DNA of 64,000 nucleotides, taken from positions 65,057 through 129,056 of the forward strand of contig NVUY01000005.1 in assembly GCA_002733215.1 (NCBI GenBank), given 5' to 3'. Positions 1 through 7,861 of the stretch are shown here, piece by piece (positions within the stretch are counted from its first letter, which is position 1; each line of letters opens with the position of its first letter). This DNA is from Sulfurovum sp. Its GTDB lineage: Bacteria > Campylobacterota > Campylobacteria > Campylobacterales > Sulfurovaceae. The notes beneath the pieces were generated by a model that had not been told where the DNA came from, did not search any database, and saw only the letters and a program-made list of their open reading frames with translations. A program made the position numbers and the translations under genes.

Positions 1-1299
1 TTTAGAAATGCCCATACGTTGATGGATAGTGTAAAAAAGAGGACGCTCTTCATTTTTTTCATTTAAACAATCATCTCTAAGTGTTTCCAGTTTCTCTCTT
101 CGCTGATGGTCTGATCTGTCATTTTGAGAAAGCAGGAGCATCTCTTCGACCAGACAGCCAAAAGCACGTACCTCCAAACGCTCTAAAGCATTACGTACTT
201 TTACTTCTTTAGGCTCATAGTATGAAGCCCCACCAAAATCACCAAGTATATTCTTAGCCTCTTTGTCTATCATGATGTTATGCGCGTAAAAATCACCATG
301 CATGATACCTCTCTCATGCATATGTACAGCAGCATCAGCCATGCCTTGGAGTATTTTGATAGCTTGGTTGAGGGTTAGTGTAAAATCTTCTGGATACACA
401 TCACGTGAACATGTCTGAAGTGTAGGAGGCAGACCCAGGTTGAAAAATGAAGAGGGTATGAGTTCCAGCATTAAGACATCTTTCCCTTCAGGATGCCCCG
501 TAACTCGTGCAAGTACATCCACAAGATGGTCATGATGCCCCATAGAGATGTTAATATCCATCTCTTCTTCAGGTAAACCATCAGAAGTGATGTCACCCTT
601 AAAGACCTTTACCGCTACTTCTTTACCCTTGTAGAGAGCTTTAGAAATGAGTCCTGATGCACCTTCTCCTAGTACTTTTCCTAGTACCAAGTCGTTCCAT
701 GCTAACTCTTTTAGTGGCGTATCGCAGGCAGGGTGCTTTGCACAAAATGGATTACCTCCGTATGCCAGCCATGAGAGTTTTGGCAGTTCTAAAAGCATTT
801 TGGGTAACTCTGTAAATGCATTGACAGCAATGCGTAAGAGTTCTAAGTTTTCGCAGTGCTTCATGCTTGTTGGCAGATGGGTAAGTTGATTGCCCGAGAG
901 CATACACTTTTGTAAAAGTGTCAAGTCTCCCATAGAGTCAGGTAATCTTTCTAAAGCATTGTCTGTGAGTATCAGCCAACGTGTTGTAAGTGGTAGAGCA
1001 TTTTCCTCAACAGTATTTATCTGGTTATTTCTAAAGCCTATCATGGAGAGTTTAGGACATTTGGCAAGTACAGAAGGAAGTACTGTAAAATTATTGTTAG
1101 ATAAAAAGAGGATCTTCAAGTTTTTTAAACAGTGAAAATCATCGGGTAAAGAAGATAGTTCATTGTCAGTCATGTCCAAACGCTCTAAACTGTCTGCTAA
1201 AGTATAGACCTCTTTGGGAAAGTCTGTGAGTCTCACTGTCAATGTTAGCTCTTTAGCTCCTGCAAGTTGTCCTGATTTGAGTTGTTCTAGTGTTTTCAT
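1..1299 (-). CDS. Leucine-rich-repeat protein kinase, 3' end outside window
   Basis: This open frame is absent from the ORF track because it runs off the window edge; 433 codons are visible. The first ~190 residues are leucine-rich repeats (LDMTDNELSSLP, LSGNQLTHLP and similar). A Ser/Thr kinase-like domain follows, with a glycine-rich loop (GKVLGEGASG), the lysine strand VAVKVFK, a catalytic loop MHGDFYAHNIM (HGD in place of HRD, with the downstream Asn) and the metal-binding GDFG. LRR-kinase fusions are known in bacteria but their substrates are mostly unknown. The ATG at 1299 is the only good start before the divergent gene. Function is inferred from domains; the protein is probably cytoplasmic because no signal peptide is seen. 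Confidence 0.85.
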   Translation of the reverse strand, partial: MKTLEQLKSGQLAGAKELTLTVRLTDFPKEVYTLADSLERLDMTDNELSSLPDDFHCLKNLKILFLSNNNFTVLPSVLAKCPKLSMIGFRNNQINTVEENALPLTTRWLILTDNALERLPDSMGDLTLLQKCMLSGNQLTHLPTSMKHCENLELLRIAVNAFTELPKMLLELPKLSWLAYGGNPFCAKHPACDTPLKELAWNDLVLGKVLGEGASGLISKALYKGKEVAVKVFKGDITSDGLPEEEMDINISMGHHDHLVDVLARVTGHPEGKDVLMLELIPSSFFNLGLPPTLQTCSRDVYPEDFTLTLNQAIKILQGMADAAVHMHERGIMHGDFYAHNIMIDKEAKNILGDFGGASYYEPKEVKVRNALERLEVRAFGCLVEEMLLLSQNDRSDHQRREKLETLRDDCLNEKNEERPLFYTIHQRMGISK

Positions 1300-1378
1300 G
1301 CTGGTATTGTATCTCAATGAAGCAAATTTTAGTAAGTTTTGCTAAAATTTGCTAAAACTTTTTAGAAATGGACACAAA

Positions 1379-2185
1379 ATGATTAAATTTAGGAAATGGA
1401 TAGTTTTAGCAATCACTTTAGTATTGTTTTATTATATCTTTATCGTCAATATATTTGTAACACTTGCAGTGATAGCTTCTTTGTATGTGGCATTTAAACT
1501 CTATAAAGTTTATGCCATAAAAAAATTAAATAGGTTATCAACTTCTAAAGTCTTATTTAGAGAGAGTGAATTAGGCCATTTTATTGCTCTTGTGGCAAAA
1601 GTTGCCAAGGCAGATGGAAGAGTAAGTGAACTGGAAGCGCAACTTATCTCTATGATGTTTGATGATATCTCTAAAATTTTTATAGAAAAAGAGAAAACAA
1701 GAAGTATTTTAAAAGAGATATTTAATGAAGAAAAAGAGAGAATTGATGATACAAAAGAGCTAGCACACTCTTTAAACAAACTACTCGGACGCAGCAGGTT
1801 AAAACGTAGACAGTTTATAGAGTTTTTAATGCAACTTGCTTTTGTAGATGATGGTCTTACTTCTGATGAAGACAAGGTATTACGTACTATTGTGGCTGAA
1901 TTAAATATCGCACCTGGTGAATATGAAGCTATGCTGCATAAATTTGAGAACATGATAAAAAACCAAGCTCAAACTATGAGTCTTGACGAAGCCTGTAAAA
2001 TATTAGGTGTAAATAAAAGTGATGATATGAACAGCATCAAAAAGACTTATAGAAATCTTGTACGAGAGTATCATCCTGATATCATGATATCACAAGAGAA
2101 AGATGCAGCTTACATAGAAGAAGCAACGGCTAAAATGCAGGAAATAAACCAAGCTTATCAGATTATTAAAGAGGCAAAGAAATAG
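1379..2185 (+). CDS. TerB/J-domain membrane protein (DjlA-like)
   Basis: A hydrophobic N-terminal segment (IVLAITLVLFYYIFIVNIFV) is followed by a TerB-like helical domain (FIALVAKVAKADGRVSELEAQ) and a C-terminal J domain with the HPD motif in REYHPDIM. This order (membrane anchor, TerB, DnaJ) is that of DjlA, a DnaK co-chaperone tethered to the inner membrane. At 268 aa the length is typical. The track starts at a TTG 30 nt upstream; I prefer the ATG at 1379 because it begins MIKFRKW directly before the membrane segment. A duplicated TTTGCTAAAA motif lies just upstream. The gene is convergent with the next one, only 9 nt away. Confidence 0.8.
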   Translation: MIKFRKWIVLAITLVLFYYIFIVNIFVTLAVIASLYVAFKLYKVYAIKKLNRLSTSKVLFRESELGHFIALVAKVAKADGRVSELEAQLISMMFDDISKIFIEKEKTRSILKEIFNEEKERIDDTKELAHSLNKLLGRSRLKRRQFIEFLMQLAFVDDGLTSDEDKVLRTIVAELNIAPGEYEAMLHKFENMIKNQAQTMSLDEACKILGVNKSDDMNSIKKTYRNLVREYHPDIMISQEKDAAYIEEATAKMQEINQAYQIIKEAKK

Positions 2186-2194
2186 CCCTTCATG

Positions 2195-2785
2195 TTAATC
2201 AAGATCTTTAATTAGCATGCTCTCTTCTTCGACTGAAAGGTAACGCCACTTACCGCTTTGGATGTTAAGTTCAAAGCTGCCAATACTGATTCGTTTTAAC
2301 TCTAAGACCTTTAAGGGCGTCCCAAATTTTGGATCCCTTAAAGCCCCAAAAAGTCGGCGTATGTGACGATTCTTTCCCTCATCAATGACTATTTTGAGTT
2401 TTGTTTTCGCGCCACCCATACCTATCTTTTCGACTACAAGAGCTTTCAATAGACCATGCTTACTTTCCACTCCTTTCAGAGCCGTTGCAATATGTTCGTC
2501 TGTTACGTGACCCCTGACCCAGATCTCGTATACCTTGATGCAATTCCCAGGTTTGGTCAACGCATTGCCGATTTTCCCGTTGGTTGTAAATAATAAAAGC
2601 CCCTTAGATTCTAGATCAAGGCGTCCGATAGGCATCCATCCGTCATGAAAAACCCAATCGGGTAAAAGATCATAAACTGTTTTTCGCCCAAGTTCGTCAG
2701 ATCGTGTGACCATATAGCCCTTAGGCTTATTGAGTGCTAGCAGGTTTTTAGAATCATTCTTGGAATCGTTCGTTGTTCTGTTCAT
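2195..2785 (-). CDS. rRNA pseudouridine synthase, RsuA/RluE type
   Basis: RsuA/RluB/E/F-family pseudouridine synthase that isomerises specific uridines in rRNA. The family motif GRLDLESKGLLLFTTNG carries the catalytic Asp; LALNKPKGYMVT and the C-terminal NRHIRRLFG match the family as well. There is no S4 domain in front of the catalytic domain, which fits the short RluE-like members (196 aa here). The exact target nucleotide cannot be told from sequence. A run of NDSKNDSKN at the N terminus is a small local repeat. Confidence 0.85.
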   Translation of the reverse strand: MNRTTNDSKNDSKNLLALNKPKGYMVTRSDELGRKTVYDLLPDWVFHDGWMPIGRLDLESKGLLLFTTNGKIGNALTKPGNCIKVYEIWVRGHVTDEHIATALKGVESKHGLLKALVVEKIGMGGAKTKLKIVIDEGKNRHIRRLFGALRDPKFGTPLKVLELKRISIGSFELNIQSGKWRYLSVEEESMLIKDLD

Positions 2786-2840
2786 TAGGTGTATTCTTTA
2801 GATGTTTTAGCTTGAGTCCAAGGTAACGAGTACATTAATT

Positions 2841-3176
2841 TTAAGAGCAGCCGCAACCAGTCTCACAGCTCTCATTATGAGAGTTATCAGTAGATTCAAG
2901 AGTCCAATCATCAGTAGAGCCACAACCCACATCACAAGAAATACCCGTACTACAACCAGAGACATAAGTAGCATTTATAGCGACTCTAATGACAAAACTA
3001 TCACCTTCAGCTCTTTGAGAATAGAAAGTATGTTTACCACAGAATTCTTCATTCATAAGTTCAGCTACAATATTTGCATAATTGTATGCATCTTGTTGCG
3101 TTTGAAATGAATTATTATTTGAGTATTCACTTTTTTTAAAACATCCACATTCTTGTTCCATTTGTACTGTATACAT
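2841..3176 (-). CDS. Small cysteine-rich protein of unknown function
   Basis: 111 aa with no recognised domain. It starts MYTVQMEQECGCFKK and ends in a cysteine-dense tail (CSTGISCDVGCGSTDD, then CETGCGCS). About ten cysteines occur, in CGC and CxxGC arrangements, suggesting metal binding or disulfides. No signal peptide is visible, so a cytoplasmic metal-binding role is more likely than secretion, but this is inference. The upstream TTAAAGGAAATG gives a good ribosome binding site. It stands alone between AT-rich gaps. Confidence 0.6.
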   Translation of the reverse strand: MYTVQMEQECGCFKKSEYSNNNSFQTQQDAYNYANIVAELMNEEFCGKHTFYSQRAEGDSFVIRVAINATYVSGCSTGISCDVGCGSTDDWTLESTDNSHNESCETGCGCS

Positions 3177-3607
3177 AAGGCATTTCCTTTAATTTATTAA
3201 ATTATGAAAGTATGATTACTATACCTCAGATAGCTTTATCTAGAGAATAAAGTTGTCTCATTTTAATACACCAGGCAATGTTGTGCGAACACTATATCAT
3301 ATAAAGCCTGACTTGTATTATTATCTATCACGTAATATGTACTAATAATGCATTGTTTCATTCTAGAGGGTATTTGAACTTAATAATGTGGTTATTACTC
3401 AAAAAACAGTCTATTTCATTAACTTAAGAAAAACTATTAGCAAGATATATGACGTTATTTGAAAATTGTGTTAGATAATTATTAATAACTAGGGTATTAA
3501 TTAAGAATTTGAGATGAGGGATGTAAATGTATTGCTTAAAAGTGCTTCTATTTTTGAAAAAAGCAAAACCGTGACATCCCAAACTTTTCGATTAATACTT
3601 TTATGAA
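3177..3607. other. AT-rich gap without a recognisable gene
   Basis: No reading frame with coding character is seen on either strand. The stretch probably holds the promoter of the Cys-rich gene at its left end and the 3' region of the DUF3303 gene at its right end. No repeat or stable hairpin stands out. Confidence 0.5.
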
Positions 3608-3883
3608 TTAAGTACGGGCTTTAGCTACTGCTTTACCAGCTTCAGCATCTTCTAATACTGGTGTAACTTCAAATTTAGCTACAGGTGACCATTCCGCTAT
3701 GAACTCGGCAAGATAACGTGGATTCTCAGTTTCGCATACCACCCAACCCTTACTCGATCCAGGAGCATGATAACGACCTAGTGAAGTAAGCCCTTCGGGC
3801 ATCGGTGCTCCGCTCTTTAGAAAATTATCCATTGCAACTGTGTAGTTTTCTGGTCCAATTGACCAACAAATCATGTATTTCAT
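3608..3883 (-). CDS. DUF3303 family protein
   Basis: Short single-domain protein (91 aa) starting MKYMICWSIGPENY and containing GRYHAPGSSKGWVVCETENP, the pattern of the DUF3303 family of small alpha/beta-barrel-like proteins of unknown function. The track begins four codons earlier, but those codons form the purine-rich ribosome binding site (GGAGAGAG), so I place the start at the second ATG. No operon partner. Confidence 0.75.
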   Translation of the reverse strand: MKYMICWSIGPENYTVAMDNFLKSGAPMPEGLTSLGRYHAPGSSKGWVVCETENPRYLAEFIAEWSPVAKFEVTPVLEDAEAGKAVAKART

Positions 3884-4426
3884 CTCTCTCTCCATATTAC
3901 TTAGTTATATGTTGAATAGCTAGATTTTTTATGCTAGCTAAATGTAGCCGACTATTTAGTACGTACTTAGTATAACATAAATAGACATCAAATGTATTAT
4001 TATTTATAATAATAATACATTTGCTTGGGAATTTATACTTTTATTATTGTTTTTAGATTGTTGTATTGAAGTAAACACTCCAAAGCAAAGCATGGGAGCG
4101 AGCAAAATCTGTATATGTAGATGATGAGACCACAGCACAACAAAACCCCTTCATCTCCCTCTTCTAAATCCTAATTTTCAAAAATATCTTCATAAATTTT
4201 CATCTTAACTCTACTTTTATCTTGAATTCTAATCGAATTTACTCTGTTTTTCTCTATCTTTTTCATCTATTTTTCACTTTTTGTGCTTTTGTCTGTTTGT
4301 GGGCAAATAGTTTTAGGTTTGCAGCCATACAGGTTATGGTGAAATTTAAGTGATTCCTGAGTAATCCTATAAACCTTGTAGTGGATTGTTTCATTTGGAT
4401 TTTTATAAGAGCAAAGGTATGTTTTT
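3884..4426. other. Non-coding stretch upstream of the RAYT element
   Basis: About 540 bases with no supported gene. It is AT-rich in its first half; nothing in it resembles an RNA gene. It ends at the left REP palindrome of the adjacent transposase unit. Confidence 0.4.
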
Positions 4427-4456
4427 CTCGTTCCCACGTTGTACGTGGGAACGCAT
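4427..4456 (+). repeat. Left REP-like palindrome of RAYT unit
   Basis: Perfect hairpin with 11-bp arms (CGTTCCCACGT / ACGTGGGAACG) and a 3-nt loop. The reverse complement of the whole 30-nt element recurs at 5123-5152 with one mismatch, on the other side of the transposase gene. Confidence 0.85.
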
Positions 4457-4474
4457 ACTGAAGTTAGAAATTAA

Positions 4475-4497
4475 ATGACAATATGACATATTTTTAC
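4475..4497 (+). promoter_or_regulatory. 23-nt upstream motif shared with 39170-39192
   Basis: The sequence TGACAATATGACATATTTTT (with flanking AT and AC) is identical at 39170, both times about 50 nt upstream of a plus-strand gene. Here a TATAAT box follows before the RAYT start. Probably a promoter or operator element; function inferred. Confidence 0.35.
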
Positions 4498-4543
4498 ACT
4501 CCAAAGTTTTTATAAACTATAATACAAGAAAAAAGATAAAACT

Positions 4544-5077
4544 ATGGGCAGAAGCAGATACAAGATTTATGAGCCAACCCATCCACACTTCATCACATGT
4601 ACCGTACTTCATTGGATACCTCTCTTTACCCGAAAAGAAAGTGTAGAAATACTACTTGAAAGCTTTAGATACCTACAAGAAATAGATAACTTTAAACTCT
4701 ATGCCTATGTGATACTTAAAAACCATATACACATAGTAGCCCAAAGTGACGATATAGGTAAAAGTATGGCAAAGTTTAAAAGACATACTGCCAGAAATCT
4801 CATTATGCTTTTACAAAAAGAAAATGTAAAAACCATACTAGAGCAACTAGCCTTCTACAAAAAGAACCATAAAGGAGATAGAGAGTATCAGCTATGGCAA
4901 GAAGGCATACAGCCAAAACTTATACAAACAGATGTCATGATGATAAGCAAGATTAAGTATATCCATCATAATCCTGTCAAGCGTGGATACATAGATGAGG
5001 CATCACATTGGCGATATTCTAGTGCTAGAGATTATGAAGGAGTGGATGGGCTATTGGAAGTTGAGCGTTTTTGGTAG
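4544..5077 (+). CDS. REP-associated tyrosine transposase (RAYT, Y1/HUH)
   Basis: 177-aa IS200-like single-strand transposase of the RAYT branch. The HUH-type metal motif is NHIHIV; the N terminus (IYEPTHPHFITCTVLHW) and the C-terminal KYIHHNPVKRGYIDEASHWRYSSAR block are the family signature (NPVKRG ... YSSA). RAYTs bind and process REP hairpins and are usually single-copy, domesticated genes. The gene is intact and is flanked by mirror-image REP palindromes at 4427 and 5123, the expected architecture. Confidence 0.9.
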   Translation: MGRSRYKIYEPTHPHFITCTVLHWIPLFTRKESVEILLESFRYLQEIDNFKLYAYVILKNHIHIVAQSDDIGKSMAKFKRHTARNLIMLLQKENVKTILEQLAFYKKNHKGDREYQLWQEGIQPKLIQTDVMMISKIKYIHHNPVKRGYIDEASHWRYSSARDYEGVDGLLEVERFW

Positions 5078-5122
5078 TTTAGATTGGAGTACTCAAGGGC
5101 ATTTGTCCCTTTGGTTGGGCAT

Positions 5123-5152
5123 ATGCATTCCCACGTACAACGTGGGAACGAG
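5123..5152 (-). repeat. Right REP-like palindrome of RAYT unit (inverted copy)
   Basis: Inverted copy, 29 of 30 nt, of the element at 4427-4456; core TTCCCACGT-ACA-ACGTGGGAA. With the left copy it brackets the RAYT gene. Confidence 0.85.
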
Positions 5153-5158
5153 GAGGGA

Positions 5159-5224
5159 GCGGTTGCGTGCAACTATTTATTAGGGGAACACTTTGTCCCA
5201 CTATTACTTTATTTTCATATTAAG
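5159..5224 (-). repeat. Dispersed repeat copy A (truncated)
   Basis: Read on the minus strand this matches the first ~60 nt of the repeats at 12834 and 42579: AAAGTAATAG, then GGACAAAGTGTTCCC, then TAATAAATAGTTGCACGCAA. It stops just after the GCACGCAACCGC part, at the REP palindrome. Confidence 0.75.
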
Positions 5225-5426
5225 AGTATACAAAAAATGTCCTGCTATTACAAGAAGTATGTCAATTTGAGATACTTTTGGTACTTCTTTTGAAAAAATT
5301 ATACAATTATTAAGATTGCTTATGTCCTTTTAGTAGGGTATGAGCCAATATTGGGACAAAGTGTTCCTCTATTTATTGATTTCTGGCAATAGAGGACAAA
5401 ATGTCCTGTTACTTTCAAAAAAACAA
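5225..5426. repeat. Degenerate GGACA...TGTCC repeat cluster
   Basis: Three relatives of the GGACAAAGTGTTCC core occur here: AAAATGTCCTGCTATTA near 5235, GGGACAAAGTGTTCCTC near 5363 and the palindrome AGGACA-AAA-TGTCCT near 5394. The last two are separated by a CTCTATT...AATAGAG stem. No gene is seen; the small plus-strand ORFs here read through these repeats. Confidence 0.5.
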
Positions 5427-6335
5427 TCAATCAAAAAAACCATAAAATGCCTTCATCTCCTCTTGTGCATCTTCAAGAGAGATATGCTCAAACTTTACTG
5501 TAGCACCTATAGGTAATTGAGACAGTTTAAAACAGTCACTAGGTAATACTGAACCCATCTTAGGGTACCCACCTATAGTCTGTCTCTCTTTGAGTAGGAT
5601 GATGGGTTGTCCGTCCGGGGGTATTTGTACGGCTCCAAAGCTAATGCCTTCGGAGATGATGCCGTCGGAACTACTACTATCATGATTTGGTATGATGTCT
5701 TCTCCTTGTAGTGTGTAGCCCATACGGTTCATTTTTGGGGTGAGTGTGTACTTTGAAGAGAAAAACTTCTTTTTTTCTGATGTACTGAAGTTCTTGTGTT
5801 GATAACCAAGTACGATGCGTAGTGTCATATGGGTAGGGTAGTTTGGGATGTATTTGTCTGATACACGTTTTACTTCACTACTTTGAATTGCATGATAGGG
5901 AAGGGTATCACCCGTTTTAACTTGTTTACCTTTATGCTCTTTGAGTGTTGTGGAGAAGCTGTTTTCATACTTTTGGACACTAAAGCCACCTTTTACAGCA
6001 AGGTAGGCTCTCATGCCTGATTTTCTTTCTTTAAAAGAAAGTATGTCATCCTCTTTTATGTTGTAAGTTTGCCAGATGGGTTTTGAGATGCCATTGATGC
6101 AGAAGTCTAAATCTGCACCACATACAGCTATGGTAGTGAGTGCTGTGGCTTGTAGGGTAAGACCACCTAGGAGTATCTCTAAAGCATTTCCATCTACATC
6201 AGCAAGCAGTTTTTGGCTCCATCTGTGGGCATACTCATCCATCGCACCAGATGGGGTAATGCCTAGATGGGTGTAGCCTTGTCGTCCCAGGTCCTGTATT
6301 GTAGTGAAGATGCCAGGAGAAAGTACTTTAAGCAC
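5427..6335 (-). CDS. pxpC: 5-oxoprolinase subunit C (KipA/biotin-dependent carboxyltransferase family)
   Basis: 302 aa. The N terminus KVLSPGIFTTIQDLGRQGYTHLGITPSGAMDEYA is the family signature, and IILLKERQTIGGYPKMGSVLPSD is the conserved C-terminal block. With PxpA and PxpB it forms the prokaryotic ATP-dependent 5-oxoprolinase that opens pyroglutamate to L-glutamate. Translation probably starts at a GTG (GTGCTTAAAGTA) with AAGG about 10 nt upstream. It is the last gene of the pxpA-pxpB-pxpC run, but a 117-nt spacer with two REP palindromes separates it from pxpB. Confidence 0.9.
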   Translation of the reverse strand: MLKVLSPGIFTTIQDLGRQGYTHLGITPSGAMDEYAHRWSQKLLADVDGNALEILLGGLTLQATALTTIAVCGADLDFCINGISKPIWQTYNIKEDDILSFKERKSGMRAYLAVKGGFSVQKYENSFSTTLKEHKGKQVKTGDTLPYHAIQSSEVKRVSDKYIPNYPTHMTLRIVLGYQHKNFSTSEKKKFFSSKYTLTPKMNRMGYTLQGEDIIPNHDSSSSDGIISEGISFGAVQIPPDGQPIILLKERQTIGGYPKMGSVLPSDCFKLSQLPIGATVKFEHISLEDAQEEMKAFYGFFD

Positions 6336-6352
6336 ACGCCAACCTTTTTAAT

Positions 6353-6433
6353 GGTGTTGTGAGGACACAACACCCTACAGGGATTTTAATTTGTAGATAT
6401 TTTTTTTGTAGGGTGTTGTCTCCCGACAACACC
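6353..6433. repeat. Inverted pair of REP-like palindromes between pxpB and pxpC
   Basis: Copy 1 (6353-6379) is GGTGTTGT-GAGG-ACACAACACC followed by CTACA; copy 2 (6407-6433) is its inverted relative, TGTA-GGGTGTTGT-CTCCCG-ACAACACC. They form a BIME-like pair inside what is otherwise a tight operon, so the transcript would carry two hairpins. Confidence 0.8.
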
Positions 6434-6452
6434 GATTTTAATATCAATATGC

Positions 6453-7064
6453 TCATAACGCTATAAACCTTACTCTGTCACCTATCTCAAATGAAGTATA
6501 ATTATCAAATTCTGTATGTCCGATGATATTCCAACCTCCGGCACTCTCTTCTGGATAAACAGCTGTTTGTGTCTCTGCTATAGCTACCGAACCTTTAGGG
6601 ACTTTTGCACGTGGTGTACTAAGTCTTGCTGTGGCTATAGCGTCATCTACTTTTGCAAGGTAAGCAAACCCTACCATGAAGCCTACAGCATAGACGCGGT
6701 AGGTCTGAGCTGTATGTTTCGCTATCACCTCTGCAGGTGTGAGACTATGTAACTGTGCTATACGTTCTATGTCCAGACCTTTGCTGTAATCTACAGGTAT
6801 CTCTATGAGTTTTCCTTGTCTGTGTGCATCGAGACTGGGTTCAGAGTCTATGGCTTCTTCTATGACCCGCGTAAGAGAAGCGGTATCATGTGTGTAGATA
6901 TCATACTCTATGAGGATGGAGTGGTAAGAAGGTGTAAGGTTGATGATGTGGGGGAGTTTTTTTAATGCATGGTAGGCATGTTGCACTTTGTCAAGTACCT
7001 CTTCACAGATATGCTCTTCAAAGTAGAGTATGAGCGAGTCTACAGACGCTGTTTCAATGTGCAT
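6453..7064 (-). CDS. pxpB: 5-oxoprolinase subunit B (KipI family)
   Basis: 203 aa. NLTPSYHSILIEYD near residue 45 and VYAVGFMVGFAYLAKVDDAIATARLSTPRAKVPKGSVAIA are the conserved KipI/PxpB blocks. It partners PxpC in the ATP-dependent cleavage of 5-oxoproline. The ATG lies inside the end of pxpA (11-nt overlap), so the two are translationally coupled. Confidence 0.9.
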   Translation of the reverse strand: MHIETASVDSLILYFEEHICEEVLDKVQHAYHALKKLPHIINLTPSYHSILIEYDIYTHDTASLTRVIEEAIDSEPSLDAHRQGKLIEIPVDYSKGLDIERIAQLHSLTPAEVIAKHTAQTYRVYAVGFMVGFAYLAKVDDAIATARLSTPRAKVPKGSVAIAETQTAVYPEESAGGWNIIGHTEFDNYTSFEIGDRVRFIAL

Positions 7065-7803
7065 GGTTTAATTTGTATAAAGCTTGTATGATGCTTAGAG
7101 CCTGGGCATTGTCTCCATGTACACAGAGTGTATCTGCTTGAAGGAGGAGCTTTTTTCCGTTTATGGTCTTGATGCACCCTTCTTTTTGGAGTAGTTTGGC
7201 TCTTTGTACTATCTCTTCCTCTGAACTGAGTACAGCACCTTTCATGGAACGGGGAACAAGAGTTCCATCATCTTGATAAGCTCTGTCTGCAAAGACTTCG
7301 TAGAGTAGGGAGATGCCGTATTTATCAGCCATGCTGGCATACTCATCATTATGTGCAGTAGAGAGTATCATGAGTTTTATGTTTTTGTTGTACTTGGAAA
7401 CAGCTTTGACAATGGCTTTAAAGACTTCCATATCTTTCATCATGCTGTTGTAAAGTGCACCATGGGGTTTGATGTAGTCTATCTTGACATCATAACTTTG
7501 ACAGAGGGCATTCAAAGCACCAGACTGGTAGATGACAAGAGAAATGATCTCTTCAACTGAACAGTTCATCTCACGTCTGCCAAAACCTACGAGGTCAGGG
7601 TATGAAGGGTGTGCACCGATGCTTACGCCGTTTGCTTTAGCTTCTTTGATGCTTTGGTGCATCGTTACAGGGTCACCGGTATGAAATCCACAGGCAAGGT
7701 TTGCCATGTCGATATAAGGCATGATCTGCTCATCTAAACCCATTTTGTGTACCCCGAAACTCTCGCCCATGTCACAGTTTAGTTTGATGTTCTTATGGTT
7801 CAT
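7054..7803 (-). CDS. pxpA: 5-oxoprolinase subunit A (LamB/YcsF family)
   Basis: 249 aa. LNCDMGESFGVHKMG at the N terminus, NLACGFHTGDP, IGAHPSYPDLVGFGRR and YIKPHGALYN are the hallmark LamB/YcsF motifs. It is the first gene of the pxpABC group, with a clear AGGAGT ribosome binding site. The neighbouring dipeptide epimerase suggests the cluster handles pyroglutamate or glutamate derived from peptides or murein. Confidence 0.92.
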   Translation of the reverse strand: MNHKNIKLNCDMGESFGVHKMGLDEQIMPYIDMANLACGFHTGDPVTMHQSIKEAKANGVSIGAHPSYPDLVGFGRREMNCSVEEIISLVIYQSGALNALCQSYDVKIDYIKPHGALYNSMMKDMEVFKAIVKAVSKYNKNIKLMILSTAHNDEYASMADKYGISLLYEVFADRAYQDDGTLVPRSMKGAVLSSEEEIVQRAKLLQKEGCIKTINGKKLLLQADTLCVHGDNAQALSIIQALYKLNHAH

Positions 7804-7861
7804 GGCTTACTCCTGGGACTACTTTATCCGCTATCTTTGTTTTCCTTGCCGCAGCCTGAGG

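Noticed and set aside
647-1135. Two plus-strand ORFs at the left edge
   Set aside because: They are shadows of the minus-strand LRR-kinase, which is continuous and carries clear motifs.
4995-5293. Plus-strand ORFs after the first RAYT
   Set aside because: They read through the RAYT end, the right REP palindrome and the dispersed repeat; no ribosome binding site.
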